64,000 nucleotides of DNA from Planctomycetota bacterium (GCA_947484275.1 CANKOY010000015.1:1-64000), one strand, 5' to 3'. Positions 1 to 9,766 are shown, numbered from the stretch's first letter. The notes: generated by a model from the letters alone, not told the origin. Numbers and translations: made by a program.

Positions 1-34
1 GTGCTCAGCGGCCAGGAAGGCCGCACCCCACTGA

Positions 35-75
35 GAAGGCTCCGCAGGAGCCTTCACTACGAGCGCTTCGCGCTC
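35..75. terminator. Tandem small hairpins
   Basis: Positions 35-43 pair perfectly with 47-55 (9 bp, 3-nt loop), and 61-66 pair with 70-75 (6 bp, 3-nt loop). Neither hairpin is followed by a T run. They could form the end of an upstream transcript outside the window or be part of a dispersed repeat. The pairing is seen directly; the role is inferred. Confidence 0.3.
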
Positions 76-129
76 TAACGCGGGGACCCCTGCCCAACTT
101 TCTGTCGCGCTCCTTGCTCCGCCTTCGCA

Positions 130-169
130 CGCCTTGCCTCGCGACGGGACTTTTTCAACGGACTGCTAG
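130..169 (-). repeat. Intergenic motif copy 1 (CTAG...GAAAAAG)
   Basis: Read on the minus strand from 169, the sequence starts CTAGCAGTCCGTTGAAAAAG and continues GC-rich. Similar stretches occur at 31213-31248, 37635-37710, 50353-50400 and 54340-54380, all outside genes. The similarity is partial and was judged by eye. Confidence 0.3.
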
Positions 170-190
170 ATACGTCCAGACGGTGATCCC

Positions 191-1606
191 GTGAGAAGAA
201 CACTCCTCGCATTGCTGCTCGTGATTCCCGCACAGGCTGCGGCGCAGTCCCGCCAACACTTTCCGTTTGATGGCCGCCGACTGCTGCCTGAGATGCCCGT
301 CTCCACGTCGGTGTCGATTGACCACGACATCAAGGTCACGGTCTTTGGAACATCCCTCGCCGGGCTCGGCGATCTCGACGGCGACGGCCACGGGGAACTC
401 GCCATAGGTGCGCCCTTCGCCTGGGGGCCGCGCGGGCGCACCGGGGCAGTTCTGATCGTCAATCCCGCCACTGGCGTCTGGGTTCGGACCCTATATGGCC
501 CCGCGAGCCGGACCCGGTTTGGCGACAGTGTGCTGTACGTGCCGCGCACGGATCCAAGCGCGGCAGGTCGGCTCGCGATCCTCACGGGAGAGGACGAACT
601 GATGGTGATCGATCTTGGGACATGGACCCAGTGCGCGGAGCGCGCTGAAGTCACGTCGCTGCTCGGCACCCAGCCGGATCTCGATGGCGATGGCATCGCG
701 GAAATTGTGGTCAGGCGCCGAGCCGGGCCCTTGACCGGCGTCTCGACAATCTCAAGTGCCAGCGCCCTGCCCTTAGACCACTTGGAAATGCACCCTCTCT
801 GCGAATGGGCGGGCGGCGATCTCGATGGAGATGGGTTGTCGGATTTCTTGCGGCCCGCCTCAAACGAGGATCAACCCATGTGTCTGATCTCTGCGGGCAC
901 GGGCACGACGCTTGCTTCACTGGGAGTTCAGCCGCGGGCCCGGTCCTACGCTGGGCAACTACCCATCGCCGCCCGACTCGACCGTGACGGGCGCGCGGAT
1001 CTCTTGATTGGGGCCCTGCGTGTTGGGGAGCGGACGATCCACGTGCAGGCGCGCTTCGGCGGAGCTCTGACGGTCGCCGCGGAGTGGCCGCATGCCGCGT
1101 CAATTCCGCCGGGAGCGGAGACCGCGGGCGGGAAGTACCTGCGCCGCGGGCTGTTCAACCTCGGAGACCTCGATCACGACGGATTCGACGAGATCCTCAC
1201 GGGCGGTGTGTTCAATGACCCGGCCGACGACGCAGGTTGCTACTCAGGCGCCACCGGGCTTCAAATGTGGAGCGCCAAGTCCCTCGACGAGTTGCTCGTG
1301 CCAAGGGACATCAAGGGCTGGAGATCCAGGGGCTGGACATTCTCCACGCAGTGGCGCGACCTCGAGGCGCGCGCGCCCGCGATCGTCGCCCTAGACGACT
1401 TCGACGGGGACAAGGTCCGCGATTTGGTCTTCGGCACCACTGAACGTCTTGATTGTGGACCCGGTTGGCTGGAGGAAAGCCCCAACACGCAAGTAATTGT
1501 CGTCAGTGGCAAGACCGGCGCGCGACTTCGGGTCCTTGCGGAGGGCGATTATCCTTCGATCGCATTCCAAACCGAGCGCGACTCCAAGGTACTGATCGTC
1601 AAGTAG
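191..1606 (+). CDS. Secreted FG-GAP/VCBS repeat protein
   Basis: The gene encodes a 471-residue exported protein. A GTG start gives a clean signal peptide (MRRTLLALLLVIPAQAAAQS), so it is probably released to the periplasm or cell surface. At least five FG-GAP-type Ca2+-binding repeats are visible, with cores such as GDLDGDGHGELAIG, DLDGDGIAEIVV, GDLDGDGLSDFL, GDLDHDGFDEILTGG and DDFDGDKVRDLVFG. The D-x-D-x-D-G loops are typical of integrin-alpha-like beta-propellers, which usually bind proteins or polysaccharides at the surface. No catalytic domain is seen and the partner is unknown. The gene stands alone, with 151 bp before the next gene. The family call is strong; the function is not known. 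Confidence 0.85.
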   Translation: MRRTLLALLLVIPAQAAAQSRQHFPFDGRRLLPEMPVSTSVSIDHDIKVTVFGTSLAGLGDLDGDGHGELAIGAPFAWGPRGRTGAVLIVNPATGVWVRTLYGPASRTRFGDSVLYVPRTDPSAAGRLAILTGEDELMVIDLGTWTQCAERAEVTSLLGTQPDLDGDGIAEIVVRRRAGPLTGVSTISSASALPLDHLEMHPLCEWAGGDLDGDGLSDFLRPASNEDQPMCLISAGTGTTLASLGVQPRARSYAGQLPIAARLDRDGRADLLIGALRVGERTIHVQARFGGALTVAAEWPHAASIPPGAETAGGKYLRRGLFNLGDLDHDGFDEILTGGVFNDPADDAGCYSGATGLQMWSAKSLDELLVPRDIKGWRSRGWTFSTQWRDLEARAPAIVALDDFDGDKVRDLVFGTTERLDCGPGWLEESPNTQVIVVSGKTGARLRVLAEGDYPSIAFQTERDSKVLIVK

Positions 1607-1757
1607 TCCGAACGGGCGGCACAAAGTGTGACCAGTGCAGACTCAGGGGCACGGGATCGCGGAAATCGCGATTCTCGTCCCGGCCATTCTGCAGGTCACA
1701 CGTCCCTTCCAGGTTGAACTCGGCATTCGCTGAGGGCATGACCTAGAATTCCCGGCG

Positions 1758-2495
1758 ATGGTCATCCCGGTCGTCGCCGCCGTTGCTGCGCTGTTGATCT
1801 TTGTCGAGTGGCGCTGGCCGGGGCGAGAATTACCCGTGGTGCGCACTTGGTACGGGCGCTTGATCCTGCTCAACGCCGTGCAGGTCATGGTGATCTTGAC
1901 CCTCGGCGCGGCGCACGATCGCTGGCTCGTGCAGCATCGCCCGTGGTCGGCCGACGGACTTGGGACGCTGGGCGGCGGATTGGTCGGCTACCTCGCCATC
2001 ACGTTGGTCTACTACTTCTGGCATCGCGCGCGGCACACCTCGCCGTTTCTGTGGCGCACATTGCACCAGGTGCACCACAGTCCCCAGCGCATCGAAGTCC
2101 TGACCAGCTTCTACAAGCACCCGCTGGAGATCGCGATCAACAGTCTCCTGTCGAGCGCGATCCTGTACCTCGGCGTCGGAGTCAGCCCCGCCGCCGCTGC
2201 GGTGGCGATTCTGGTGACAGGTTTTGCAGAGCTCTTTTATCACTGGAACGTGAGCACGCCGCGCTGGCTGGGCTACGTGATCCAACGGCCTGAGAGTCAC
2301 TGCTTGCACCACGAGCAGGGTGTGCACGGCCGCAACTACGCGGACCTGCCGCTGTGGGACATGATCTTCGGGACCTTTGAGAATCCCGCGCGATTTGAAG
2401 GACGCTGCGGATTCGCCGAGGAGCGCGAGCAGCGCCTGGGCGCGATGCTCGCCTTCTCTGACGTTCACGGGGCGCGTCAGGAGGACGGAGCGTGA
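1758..2495 (+). CDS. Sterol desaturase / fatty acid hydroxylase family membrane enzyme
   Basis: The gene encodes a 245-residue integral membrane di-iron oxygenase of the fatty acid hydroxylase superfamily. The histidine clusters expected for the metal site are present: WHRARH (residues 88-93), HQVHH (103-107) and HCLHH (181-185), the last followed by the family-typical N-Y-x-D-x-P-x-W-D-x-x-F-G-T-F ending (193-207). Hydrophobic segments flank the clusters. Members hydroxylate or desaturate sterols, fatty acids, alkylglycerols or carotenoids; the substrate cannot be read here. The stop overlaps the next start (GTGA at 2492-2495), so the gene is coupled to a secreted unknown protein and an HTTM-DCC protein, which suggests a shared lipid or redox-lipid role. 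Confidence 0.9.
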   Translation: MVIPVVAAVAALLIFVEWRWPGRELPVVRTWYGRLILLNAVQVMVILTLGAAHDRWLVQHRPWSADGLGTLGGGLVGYLAITLVYYFWHRARHTSPFLWRTLHQVHHSPQRIEVLTSFYKHPLEIAINSLLSSAILYLGVGVSPAAAAVAILVTGFAELFYHWNVSTPRWLGYVIQRPESHCLHHEQGVHGRNYADLPLWDMIFGTFENPARFEGRCGFAEEREQRLGAMLAFSDVHGARQEDGA

Positions 2496-2977
2496 ATTGG
2501 CGCGTCGCCCTGTTGCTCGCGCTAGCGCTCTCGCAAATGGCGGGCGACCTCTTTCACGTTGCGCCGCTGAGGGGCATCGCCGCAGCAACCGCGGCATCGC
2601 CCGCCCCGCGCGTGTTCTCCGCGGTGCGCGGGTTGGAGACCTACTCGACGAGCTTCGCAATCGAATGGAACGCCGCTGACGGCGAGCGCCACTCCCTGGC
2701 GCTGACGAGCGAAATCGCGGCGCAACTTCGCGGCCCCTACAACCGCCGCAACGTGTACGGAGCTGTGCTTGCCTACGGTCCCGTGCTCTCTGTGGACCCG
2801 CGGACCCAGGGCATGTTCGAATCGGTGCTGCGCGCTGGCCTGTGTGCTCCAGCGCCTTTGCTTTCGGAGCTTGGAATCGACACCGCCGGAATCACAGCGG
2901 TGGAGGTCGTCTACCAGCCGCTGCGGCCGGAGGCACTCGGGGATCTTCCGACGCGCATCCGAGCGCCCTGCCCATGA
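2492..2977 (+). CDS. Secreted protein of unknown function in the HTTM-DCC operon
   Basis: The gene encodes a 161-residue protein that I do not recognise. It starts at a GTG overlapping the previous stop (GTGA), with a good ribosome site (AGGAGG around 2479-2484). The first 22 residues form a signal peptide or membrane anchor, so the rest probably lies in the periplasm. The remainder is compact and about 120 residues long, with a Y-N-R-R-N-V-Y-G-A-V-L-A-Y-G-P stretch that looks conserved-protein-like. Its stop overlaps the next ATG (ATGA at 2974-2977), so all three genes are probably translated together. It is likely an accessory subunit of the downstream membrane protein; that is inferred from coupling only. 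Confidence 0.7.
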   Translation: MNWRVALLLALALSQMAGDLFHVAPLRGIAAATAASPAPRVFSAVRGLETYSTSFAIEWNAADGERHSLALTSEIAAQLRGPYNRRNVYGAVLAYGPVLSVDPRTQGMFESVLRAGLCAPAPLLSELGIDTAGITAVEVVYQPLRPEALGDLPTRIRAPCP

Positions 2978-4212
2978 ACAACGCCTGGACCGGGGGCCAG
3001 TACAGCTTCTTTCGCGCGCTGCTCGGCGCGTACTTGCTGCTGCACTTCGCTCAGCTCTTGCCCTACGGAGCGGAGTTGTTCTCCTCCGCGGGCGTGCTGT
3101 CGGACGCATCGCTCTCGCCCCTGGCTCGCGCGTTTCCCAACGTGCTCCTGTGGCTCGACGGACCGGCTTGGGTCAGCGCCTGGCTCGCGGCGGGAGTCGG
3201 GCTCAGCGCGCTATTTGCACTGGGGATCCGCGATCGGATTGCGGCCCTGGCACTCTGGTACTTGTGGGCCTGTTTGTTCGGGCGCAATCCGTTGATCGCC
3301 AATCCGAGCATCCCCTACGTCGGGTTCATGCTCGTGGCGCACGCGCTGCTTCCGAAGGCTCCCTACGGGTCCATTGCGGCGCGTGGGCGAGTGGATCCGA
3401 ACGGCGGCTGGCAGATGCCGCGCGGCATTTACTTCGCGGCCTGGGTCGCCCTCGCCGCGGGCTACACGTACTCGGGGAGCACCAAGTTGGCGAGTCCTTC
3501 GTGGCTCGACGGGAGCGCCATCGAGCGCGTGCTTTCGAATCCACTGGCGCGCCCCGGCTATTTGGGCGATGCGCTGCTCGCGCTGCCTGACACGATCCTG
3601 CGGGCCATGACTTGGGGCGCGCTCGCCATGGAAATCAGCTTCGCGCCCCTGGCGTTGTTCCGCAGGCTGCGCCCCTGGTTGTGGACCGCGATGCTGTCCA
3701 TGCACCTCGGCCTGATTGCGTTGATCGACTTCGCCGACCTGTCCATAGCGATGGTGCTCGTGCACGCCTTCACCTTTGATCCAGCGTGGATTCCGGCGCG
3801 GGCGGGCAAGGCGGGGAGCATTTTCTACGATGGAGGCTGCGGTCTCTGTCATCGATTCGTGCGCTTCGTGCTGGCGGAGGACCGTTCCGACCAACCGTTT
3901 CGCTTCGCCCCGCTCGCCGGTGACACGTTCGCATCCAAGGTCCCGCTACCGCTGCGAGCGGAGCTGCCCGACAGCGTGATCGTGCTGACACCGAGAGGCG
4001 AGTTGCTGCAGCGCTCGGCGGCAGCGATTCACGTGCTCGATCACCTTGGCGGAATGTGGCGTGCGATCGCCTTCCTGCTGCGCCTGGTGCCACGCCCCCT
4101 GCGAGATCTGGGCTACGACGCGGTCGCAAGCGTGCGCAAGCGCGTCTTCGCGCCACCCTCGGGCGCCTGCCCGCTGGCTCCGCCAAAACTGGCCGCCAGG
4201 CTGGATCCCTAG
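2974..4212 (+). CDS. HTTM domain - DCC thiol-disulfide oxidoreductase fusion
   Basis: The product has 412 residues. I chose the ATG at 2974 because it overlaps the upstream stop (ATGA) and begins MNNAWTGGQYSFFRAL, the usual start of HTTM proteins; an upstream in-frame ATG at 2842 lies inside the previous gene. Residues 1-270 are multi-pass membrane segments of the HTTM type, the fold shared with vitamin-K-dependent gamma-carboxylase. Residues 282-400 are a DCC (DUF393) domain with the signature Y-D-G-G-C289-G-L-C292, a thioredoxin-like redox pair. The fusion suggests coupling of dithiol redox chemistry to a membrane quinone- or lipid-modifying core. The substrate is unknown. It is last in an operon after a fatty-acid-hydroxylase-type enzyme and ends 15 bp before the convergent selB gene. 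Confidence 0.85.
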   Translation: MNNAWTGGQYSFFRALLGAYLLLHFAQLLPYGAELFSSAGVLSDASLSPLARAFPNVLLWLDGPAWVSAWLAAGVGLSALFALGIRDRIAALALWYLWACLFGRNPLIANPSIPYVGFMLVAHALLPKAPYGSIAARGRVDPNGGWQMPRGIYFAAWVALAAGYTYSGSTKLASPSWLDGSAIERVLSNPLARPGYLGDALLALPDTILRAMTWGALAMEISFAPLALFRRLRPWLWTAMLSMHLGLIALIDFADLSIAMVLVHAFTFDPAWIPARAGKAGSIFYDGGCGLCHRFVRFVLAEDRSDQPFRFAPLAGDTFASKVPLPLRAELPDSVIVLTPRGELLQRSAAAIHVLDHLGGMWRAIAFLLRLVPRPLRDLGYDAVASVRKRVFAPPSGACPLAPPKLAARLDP

Positions 4213-4227
4213 GCGCCGGCGAGTGCC

Positions 4228-6171
4228 TCAGCGCTTTCGCAGCACGCGATTCGCGCCCTGACGAATCGTCAGTCCCTGCGTGTCGAAGTACTCGAGCATC
4301 GGAATCAGGTACTTGCGGCTGGTGCCCAGTTCATCGCGCAGCGCAGGGATTTCCAGGTGGCCGTGCTTCAGGCAATTCTTGGCGATGGATTCCCGCGCCT
4401 GCTCGATGCGCGAGCGCGGGAACAGGATCTCCTTGTTGATGCGCACGAGCAGCAACTCATCCACGAGCATCGACAGGAGCCGTGTCAATTCCTGGGGGGC
4501 GATGGAGAGCGACGCGCTCAGTTGATCGAGAGCCGGCGGCGCGAATCCGCCACTCTCAAAGGCGGCCAGCAACTTTTCACGCCGCTCCACGGTCGCGCTG
4601 TCGAGCTTCACAGCGCGGCCCGCGAGTCGCACGAGTCCGCCCGCTTCGACGAGCAGTTGTTTCTTCGCCTGTTCGTGAGCGAGCAGCGCGCCGAGCAGCT
4701 CCGCGTCGAAGTCCGTGGCGCGCTTGAGTTCGATGGTCTCGACCACCTGACGCAGAGGATTCTTCGCGAACCAATCGGCGATCGCAGCCTTCAATTTCGC
4801 GAGAGCCTCGGCCATGCGATCGGCGTGCATGAAGCGCCGGCGCTCGACGCCGCCGACGTCCAAGGGCACAACTCGGCCCTGGGCCTGAAGCTCGCCCAGG
4901 TAACCTGCGGTGTCCGCGTCCGTGCGCTTGATCGTCTGCGCCAATTCGCGCAAGTTCGGCGGTTCGAAGCCAGAACGCGCGAGCACGCTTTCGAGCAGGG
5001 CCGCCGGTGTGGCGAGGCTCTGCTCCTGGTGCGAGAGTTCGTTGATGACGAACCCCTTGAAGCGCTTCAAGCGATACTTGGATTCCTCGAGGATCACTCC
5101 CCCACCCAGGGTGATCGAAGGCGAGGCGAGGCGCAGGATAAAGCGATCGCCAGGGGCGCAGACGACGCCTTCCTCCAGACGCAGCTGCACCAAGCCAGTG
5201 GAGCCCGGTTCAAGGGCGTTGGAATCCAAGAGCACCAGCTCGCCCAGGGGATCAGCGGTGCCGGTGTGGAAGCGAATCGGCGTGCGGTCGGTCAACGGCC
5301 GTGCAAGGTCGCGCGACACAGCGAGGCGCGCGCCCACCATGCGCACGGGCGTGAAGAAACCTGGCTGAGCGCAGACCATTCCGCGCGCCACGGCGTGATG
5401 ATCGACATCGGTCAAGTTGATAGCGGTTGAGTGGCCGGCGCGCGCGCTCTCGGCGCTGCGGCCGTAGGCCTGGATGCCGCGCACACGACCGGTCAAACCC
5501 GGGGGCAGGATTTCCAGCGCCTGGCCGAGGGTGACTTCGCCGCTGGCGGGAATCCCGGTGACGATGGTGCCAAAGCCCTTTGCGCTGAACACACGCTGGA
5601 TCGGCATGCGGAACACGCCTGCGTTCGAGCGTGGCGGCGCGGCGCGAATGCGCTCGAAGAGGACTGTTTTCAAATCCTCGATTCCGGCGCCCGTCAGCGC
5701 GCTGACGCGCACCACCGGAGCGCCCTCGAGAAACGTGCCCGCAACGGCGCTCTGCACGTCTTCCTCGGCGAGATCGGCCAACTCCGCCTGGACCATGTCG
5801 ATCTTGTTGAGCACCACAAGGCCGTGCTGCACTCCGAGCAGGCCCATGATCTGCAGGTGTTCGCGCGTCTGAGGCATCACGCCGTCGTCCGCGGCGACCA
5901 CCAGCATCACAAGATCGATGCCCGTGGCACCCGCGACCATGTTGCGGATGAAGCGCTCGTGGCCGGGAACGTCGATGATCCCCACGGTGCGGCCATCGGG
6001 CAGCAAGAGCGGCGCGAAGCCGATGTCGATGGTCAGGCCGCGTTCCTTCTCCTCCTTCAACCGATCGGGGTCGATCCCGGTCAAGGCGCGCACGAGACTC
6101 GACTTGCCGTGGTCGATGTGGCCCGCGGTTCCGATCACGATCGGCTGGATCTGGAATTCAGCTGTGCTCAT
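4228..6171 (-). CDS. selB: Selenocysteine-specific elongation factor SelB
   Basis: SelB is a GTPase that carries selenocysteyl-tRNA to UGA codons with a SECIS element in selenoprotein mRNAs. The ATG at 6171 gives 647 residues (E. coli SelB has 614); an upstream in-frame extension to 6360 would run through the divergent gene and is rejected. Visible motifs are the P-loop GHIDHGKS (17-24), the switch II region [12 protein letters not shown] and the guanine-specificity motif NKID. Beta-barrel domains follow, then C-terminal winged helices ending [19 protein letters not shown], which bind SECIS RNA. No selA, selD or tRNA-Sec gene was found in the window. The gene is divergent from the radical SAM gene, with 52 bp between starts. 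Confidence 0.95.
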   Translation of the reverse strand: MSTAEFQIQPIVIGTAGHIDHGKSSLVRALTGIDPDRLKEEKERGLTIDIGFAPLLLPDGRTVGIIDVPGHERFIRNMVAGATGIDLVMLVVAADDGVMPQTREHLQIMGLLGVQHGLVVLNKIDMVQAELADLAEEDVQSAVAGTFLEGAPVVRVSALTGAGIEDLKTVLFERIRAAPPRSNAGVFRMPIQRVFSAKGFGTIVTGIPASGEVTLGQALEILPPGLTGRVRGIQAYGRSAESARAGHSTAINLTDVDHHAVARGMVCAQPGFFTPVRMVGARLAVSRDLARPLTDRTPIRFHTGTADPLGELVLLDSNALEPGSTGLVQLRLEEGVVCAPGDRFILRLASPSITLGGGVILEESKYRLKRFKGFVINELSHQEQSLATPAALLESVLARSGFEPPNLRELAQTIKRTDADTAGYLGELQAQGRVVPLDVGGVERRRFMHADRMAEALAKLKAAIADWFAKNPLRQVVETIELKRATDFDAELLGALLAHEQAKKQLLVEAGGLVRLAGRAVKLDSATVERREKLLAAFESGGFAPPALDQLSASLSIAPQELTRLLSMLVDELLLVRINKEILFPRSRIEQARESIAKNCLKHGHLEIPALRDELGTSRKYLIPMLEYFDTQGLTIRQGANRVLRKR

Positions 6172-6223
6172 CGCGTTCGGGGGAAGGTCGCAAGAGGATA
6201 GCCAGCAGCTATGCTCTGGGGCG

Positions 6224-7183
6224 ATGAGCGATCCGATCCCTTTTCGAACTCTTGCTCCCTGGTTGCTTGCGACCTTCGGCCGGCCGGTCCATCGCATTGC
6301 CCTCGACGCGGGCTCGAGCTGCCCCAATCGAGACGGCACGAAAGGACGCGGTGGGTGCATCTACTGCGACGTCGAAGGCTCCGGGACAGGCGCCCTGCGC
6401 GAGGGCAAGGATCTGGTGGAGCAATTGAATCGCGGCCTGCGGCGCATCGCGCGGCGCGGGCCGAACGTGGGCGCGATTGCCTACTTTCAGTCGTATTCAA
6501 ACACATACGTCGAGCCACAGCGGCTGGAGGCGGTGCTCTCGGTGCTCGAACCGCACCTTGCCAGTGGCGGTGGTCCTCTGGTGGCCCTGGCCGTGGCGAC
6601 GCGACCGGACACGCTCTCCAGTGAGGCCCTGGAAATTCTGGCGCGCTGGAACCTGAAGCTCCCCACGTGGATCGAGTTGGGCCTGGAGGTCGCCGACGAC
6701 GAGCTCTTGACGCGCATCAACCGCCTGCACACGGTTCAAGACTTCACGGATTGCGCGGCGCGCGTGCGCAGCGCTGGCCTTTCCGTGATCGGCCATGCGA
6801 TCCTCGGCCTGCCTGGCGATGGACGGGAGGGTGCACGCCGCACGGCGCAGGTTCTGGCCGAAAGCGCTGTGGAAGGCGTCAAGGTGCACCACTTGATGGT
6901 GCTCAAGCGCACGCAGCTGGCTCAAGCGTGGAAGCAGGGCGAAGTGCAAGTGCTCGAGCCCGAGACCTATGTGCAGTGGCTTGCGGACTTTGTCGAACGC
7001 CTCGGCCCCACGCAGGTCTTGCACCGCATCACGGGCGATTCACCGGCTGAGGATCTGCTCGCACCGCATTGGTCCCTGGGCAAAAATGCCGTGCGCGAAA
7101 TGCTCGCGGCGGAACTGCGCGCGCGGGGCACCCAGCAAGGCAGTCACGCCGCGCCTCACGGGGCGAATCAGTCGCGCAGGTAG
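6224..7183 (+). CDS. Radical SAM protein, YhcC/TIGR01212 family
   Basis: The product has 319 residues from the ATG at 6224; the longer in-frame ORF back to 5918 lies inside selB and is not used. The N-terminus carries the family cysteine set C33-P-N-R-D-G-T then G-G-C45-I-Y-C48, which binds the [4Fe-4S] cluster and S-adenosylmethionine. A radical SAM barrel follows, with the motifs [13 protein letters not shown] and [10 protein letters not shown]. The molecular substrate of this family is not established. The 3' end overlaps the convergent zinc-ribbon gene by 16 bp (7168-7183), so no terminator fits between them. Confidence 0.85.
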   Translation: MSDPIPFRTLAPWLLATFGRPVHRIALDAGSSCPNRDGTKGRGGCIYCDVEGSGTGALREGKDLVEQLNRGLRRIARRGPNVGAIAYFQSYSNTYVEPQRLEAVLSVLEPHLASGGGPLVALAVATRPDTLSSEALEILARWNLKLPTWIELGLEVADDELLTRINRLHTVQDFTDCAARVRSAGLSVIGHAILGLPGDGREGARRTAQVLAESAVEGVKVHHLMVLKRTQLAQAWKQGEVQVLEPETYVQWLADFVERLGPTQVLHRITGDSPAEDLLAPHWSLGKNAVREMLAAELRARGTQQGSHAAPHGANQSRR

Positions 7184-7878
7184 AAGATCCGGTCGCAGCT
7201 CGGGCACTGCACCAGGGTCGTTCCGCGCAACACGCGCACTGCAATGTTCGGCGGGACCGTGATGTAGCAAGCCTGACAGACCTTGCCGTCCAACTCGGCC
7301 AGGGCGACGCCTTCACGGGAGAGGATCAAGCGTTGGTAGAGCTCCATGGCCTCGACGCTGACTGAATCGGTCGAGCGCCGCTTGCGCTGATTCGACAGTT
7401 CATCCAGGCGCGCGTTGGCCGTGGCCATCTCGGCGCGCACGTTGGCAGCGAATTCGGCCAGCAGGCGCTCGGCCTCGGCGATCTCAGCCTCCAGTCTGGC
7501 AACTTCGCGAGCGGAAGTTTCGCCCCGCTCCACCAATCCCAGGCCCTCTTCCTCAGCCGCCGAGATGTCGCGCTTCAGGTTGCGCGCCTCGATCTGGTAG
7601 GCGGCAAGGGTCGCCGCGTCGCCGCGCGACGCGTTGGCCTCGTTCTCCACCTTGCGCAGACGCTGGCGGGACATCGTGGTCATGTCCTCGATTTCCTTCA
7701 CCTGGCCCGAGAGTTCGCGGCCGATGCGCGCCGCATCTTCGCGCCGCACTCGATGGGCATCGATCTGGGCCTTGCGGCGCTCCACTTCCTCCGGCAAACG
7801 GCGCAGTTCGTCGCGCAGTTTGAAGATCTCGGTGTCGAATTCTTGAAGTGACTTGAGCGCTTGCAGGGTTTCGCGCAT
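7168..7878 (-). CDS. Coiled-coil protein with C4 zinc ribbon (zf-RING_7 / DUF164 type)
   Basis: The product has 236 residues; the ATG at 7878 is chosen because the upstream in-frame extension (to 7977) crosses a strong hairpin. Residues 1-165 are heptad-rich and highly charged, predicting a long antiparallel coiled coil. The C-terminus has two cysteine pairs, C-Q-A-C and C-P-S-C about 24 residues apart, forming a C4 zinc ribbon. This arrangement matches the family that includes chlamydial CT398/CdsZ, linked there to sigma-54 and secretion proteins. Its role here is unknown. It lies downstream of rpoD on the same strand, about 130 bp away. Confidence 0.8.
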   Translation of the reverse strand: MRETLQALKSLQEFDTEIFKLRDELRRLPEEVERRKAQIDAHRVRREDAARIGRELSGQVKEIEDMTTMSRQRLRKVENEANASRGDAATLAAYQIEARNLKRDISAAEEEGLGLVERGETSAREVARLEAEIAEAERLLAEFAANVRAEMATANARLDELSNQRKRRSTDSVSVEAMELYQRLILSREGVALAELDGKVCQACYITVPPNIAVRVLRGTTLVQCPSCDRIFYLRD

Positions 7879-7937
7879 AGATCCGCCGGGGGTCGAGGGC
7901 GAAGAGTGTAGCGCCCGATCCCCGTGGAACAAGGCGA

Positions 7938-7972
7938 GGGGCCGCGCTGTCTGGCGCGGCCCCCCATTTTTT
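7938..7972 (+). terminator. Rho-independent terminator, plus-strand orientation
   Basis: Positions 7938-7947 pair perfectly with 7954-7963 (10 bp, GC-rich, 6-nt loop). Six T's follow at 7967-7972 on the plus strand. Both neighbouring genes are on the minus strand, so the T run is on the wrong side for rpoD. The hairpin itself could still act for rpoD, but the full terminator shape would stop a plus-strand transcript. Confidence 0.6.
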
Positions 7973-8008
7973 CTCAAGCGGCTGGGCCTGGGGGCCCGTG
8001 CGGCACGC

Positions 8009-9766
8009 CTACATCGGCCCTGCGGTCTCCTCCGCGTCGTCCGGAATCGTCACGCCGTCCAGGAAACTGGCCAGCGCGCGCGCGCGCACCGGGTGGCGCA
8101 GCTTGCGCACCGCCTTGGCTTCGATCTGACGCACTCGCTCGCGGGTCACGCGGAAGATGCGGCCGACCTCCTCCAGGGTGTAGGTGTACCCGTCTCCGAT
8201 GCCGTAGCGCAGCTTGACGATCTCGCGCTCGCGGAAGGTCAAGGTCGAAAGCACCTCGTCGATGCGCTCCTTCAGCATCTCGTGGCCCGCGGCCTGGACC
8301 GGCGACTCGGCCGATTCGTCCTCGATGAAGTCGCCGAAGTAGCTGTCGTCCGATTCGCCGATCGGGCGGTCGAGCGAAATCGGATGCTTCGAGATCTTGA
8401 TCACGCGCTTAGCTTCGTCCACCGAGATGCCGGTGGCCTCCGCCACTTCCTCGACCGAAGGCTCGCGGCCCTTGGCCTGCACGAGCTTCTTGGTCGCATT
8501 GCGCAACTTCGACATCGTCTCGATCATGTGCACAGGGATACGAATCGTGCGCGCCTGATCGGCAATCGATCGCGTGATCGCCTGCCGGATCCACCACGTG
8601 GCGTAGGTCGAAAACTTGTACCCGCGGCGGTACTCGTACTTCTCGACGGCCTTCATCAGGCCGGTGTTGCCCTCCTGAATCAAGTCGAGGAACGACAGCC
8701 CGCGGTTGCGGTACTTCTTGGCGATCGAAACCACCAAGCGCAGGTTTCCGCTGGAGAGTTGGCGCTTGGCTTCCTCGTACTCAGCGAAGTGCAGGCGGAT
8801 CTGGTCGAGGCGGCGCTTGAGCCGCTCGGCCGGTTCCATGGCGACGAATTCCATCTCGAGCAGGCGGTCTTCGAGTTCCTTCAGCTGCGGCCCTGACTTC
8901 TTGGCGGACTTGAGCGCCTGGATCTTGCGATCCACACCGCGCATCTCGCGGTAATGACCGTCGAGCAAATCCAAGTACGGCCGCACCTTTTTCACCTGCA
9001 GGTGGCATTCCTCGATCAGGATCACGAGCTTGCGGCGCAAGTTCTGAACGACTTCGATCCGCAGCCCGCGAGAGGCAATGGGCTGCTCAGGATCGAGCAG
9101 CAGGCGATACTCCTCCTTGAGTCGCGCCAACAGGGTGCGAATCGTCACCAGGTTGACTGGCAGACGCTTCGCGAGAAAGTTCTTGCCCAGGGTTTCAACG
9201 ATTTTTGGGTCGTCGTCGGGCTTGGGATTGGGGTTGACCTTTAGCGTGCGATCGAAAGCCAATTCGCCGCGCTCCACCTCTTCGAGGGTCTTGAGCGCGC
9301 TGATCATGCACAGACCTGAACCGACGCACTTCTTGCGGAAGCGCTTGCGGGTGATCTCGATCGTCTTCGCGAGGTGAATCTCCTGATCGCGCGTGAGCAA
9401 CGGAATCTCGCCCATCTGCGTCAGGTACATCCGCACCGGATCGTCGATTTTCTCCGGCATCGCGCCGCGGGTGAACGCCGGCGACTCGCTGGGTTCATCT
9501 TCCTCGGCCGCGGCCTCGGCATCCTCGGTCACGGCGCGCTCGTCGTCGCCGTCGCCGGCGGATGCGCCGCCGGCGGCAGCCTCCGCGTCATCGAGAATCT
9601 CGATGCCGGAGTCCTCCAACGCGACGAATACCGCATCCATCTTGTCCGGAGGCAGAAACTGATCCTCCAACAAGCGATTCATGTCCGCATAGGTCAAGAA
9701 GCCCTTCTTCTTGCCCTCGTCCACGAGCAGCTTCATGGTTTCGTCGACTTTGTCTGTGATCTTCAA
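8009..9766 (-). CDS. rpoD: RNA polymerase primary sigma factor (sigma-70, RpoD)
   Basis: The product has 585 residues. Region 1.1 covers about residues 1-60, followed by an acidic Ala/Glu-rich linker. Region 1.2 ([21 protein letters not shown]) is near 110, with a long non-conserved region to about 330. Region 2 then carries [19 protein letters not shown] and [13 protein letters not shown], the -10 and core-binding elements. Region 3 follows, and region 4 has [20 protein letters not shown], the -35-binding helix-turn-helix. The only start in the right place is a TTG at 9766 (AAGGA lies about 13 nt upstream; an ATT nine bases upstream is also in frame). It directly follows dnaG with 56 bp that form a hairpin, the classic macromolecular-synthesis operon order. 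Confidence 0.95.
   Translation of the reverse strand: MKITDKVDETMKLLVDEGKKKGFLTYADMNRLLEDQFLPPDKMDAVFVALEDSGIEILDDAEAAAGGASAGDGDDERAVTEDAEAAAEEDEPSESPAFTRGAMPEKIDDPVRMYLTQMGEIPLLTRDQEIHLAKTIEITRKRFRKKCVGSGLCMISALKTLEEVERGELAFDRTLKVNPNPKPDDDPKIVETLGKNFLAKRLPVNLVTIRTLLARLKEEYRLLLDPEQPIASRGLRIEVVQNLRRKLVILIEECHLQVKKVRPYLDLLDGHYREMRGVDRKIQALKSAKKSGPQLKELEDRLLEMEFVAMEPAERLKRRLDQIRLHFAEYEEAKRQLSSGNLRLVVSIAKKYRNRGLSFLDLIQEGNTGLMKAVEKYEYRRGYKFSTYATWWIRQAITRSIADQARTIRIPVHMIETMSKLRNATKKLVQAKGREPSVEEVAEATGISVDEAKRVIKISKHPISLDRPIGESDDSYFGDFIEDESAESPVQAAGHEMLKERIDEVLSTLTFREREIVKLRYGIGDGYTYTLEEVGRIFRVTRERVRQIEAKAVRKLRHPVRARALASFLDGVTIPDDAEETAGPM

Larger units (their letters stand above)
1..190. other. Non-coding leader before the FG-GAP gene
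   Basis: No convincing gene is visible in this stretch. It holds two small perfect hairpins (35-55 and 61-75) and, on the minus strand from 169 leftwards, one copy of a motif that recurs in other gaps. The start of the next gene at 191 has no clear Shine-Dalgarno sequence in front of it. The left part may be the 3' flank of a gene lying outside the window. Confidence 0.5.

Noticed and set aside
6172-6360. N-terminal extension of SelB
   Set aside because: It overlaps the divergent radical SAM gene and precedes a normal SelB start (MSTAEFQ).
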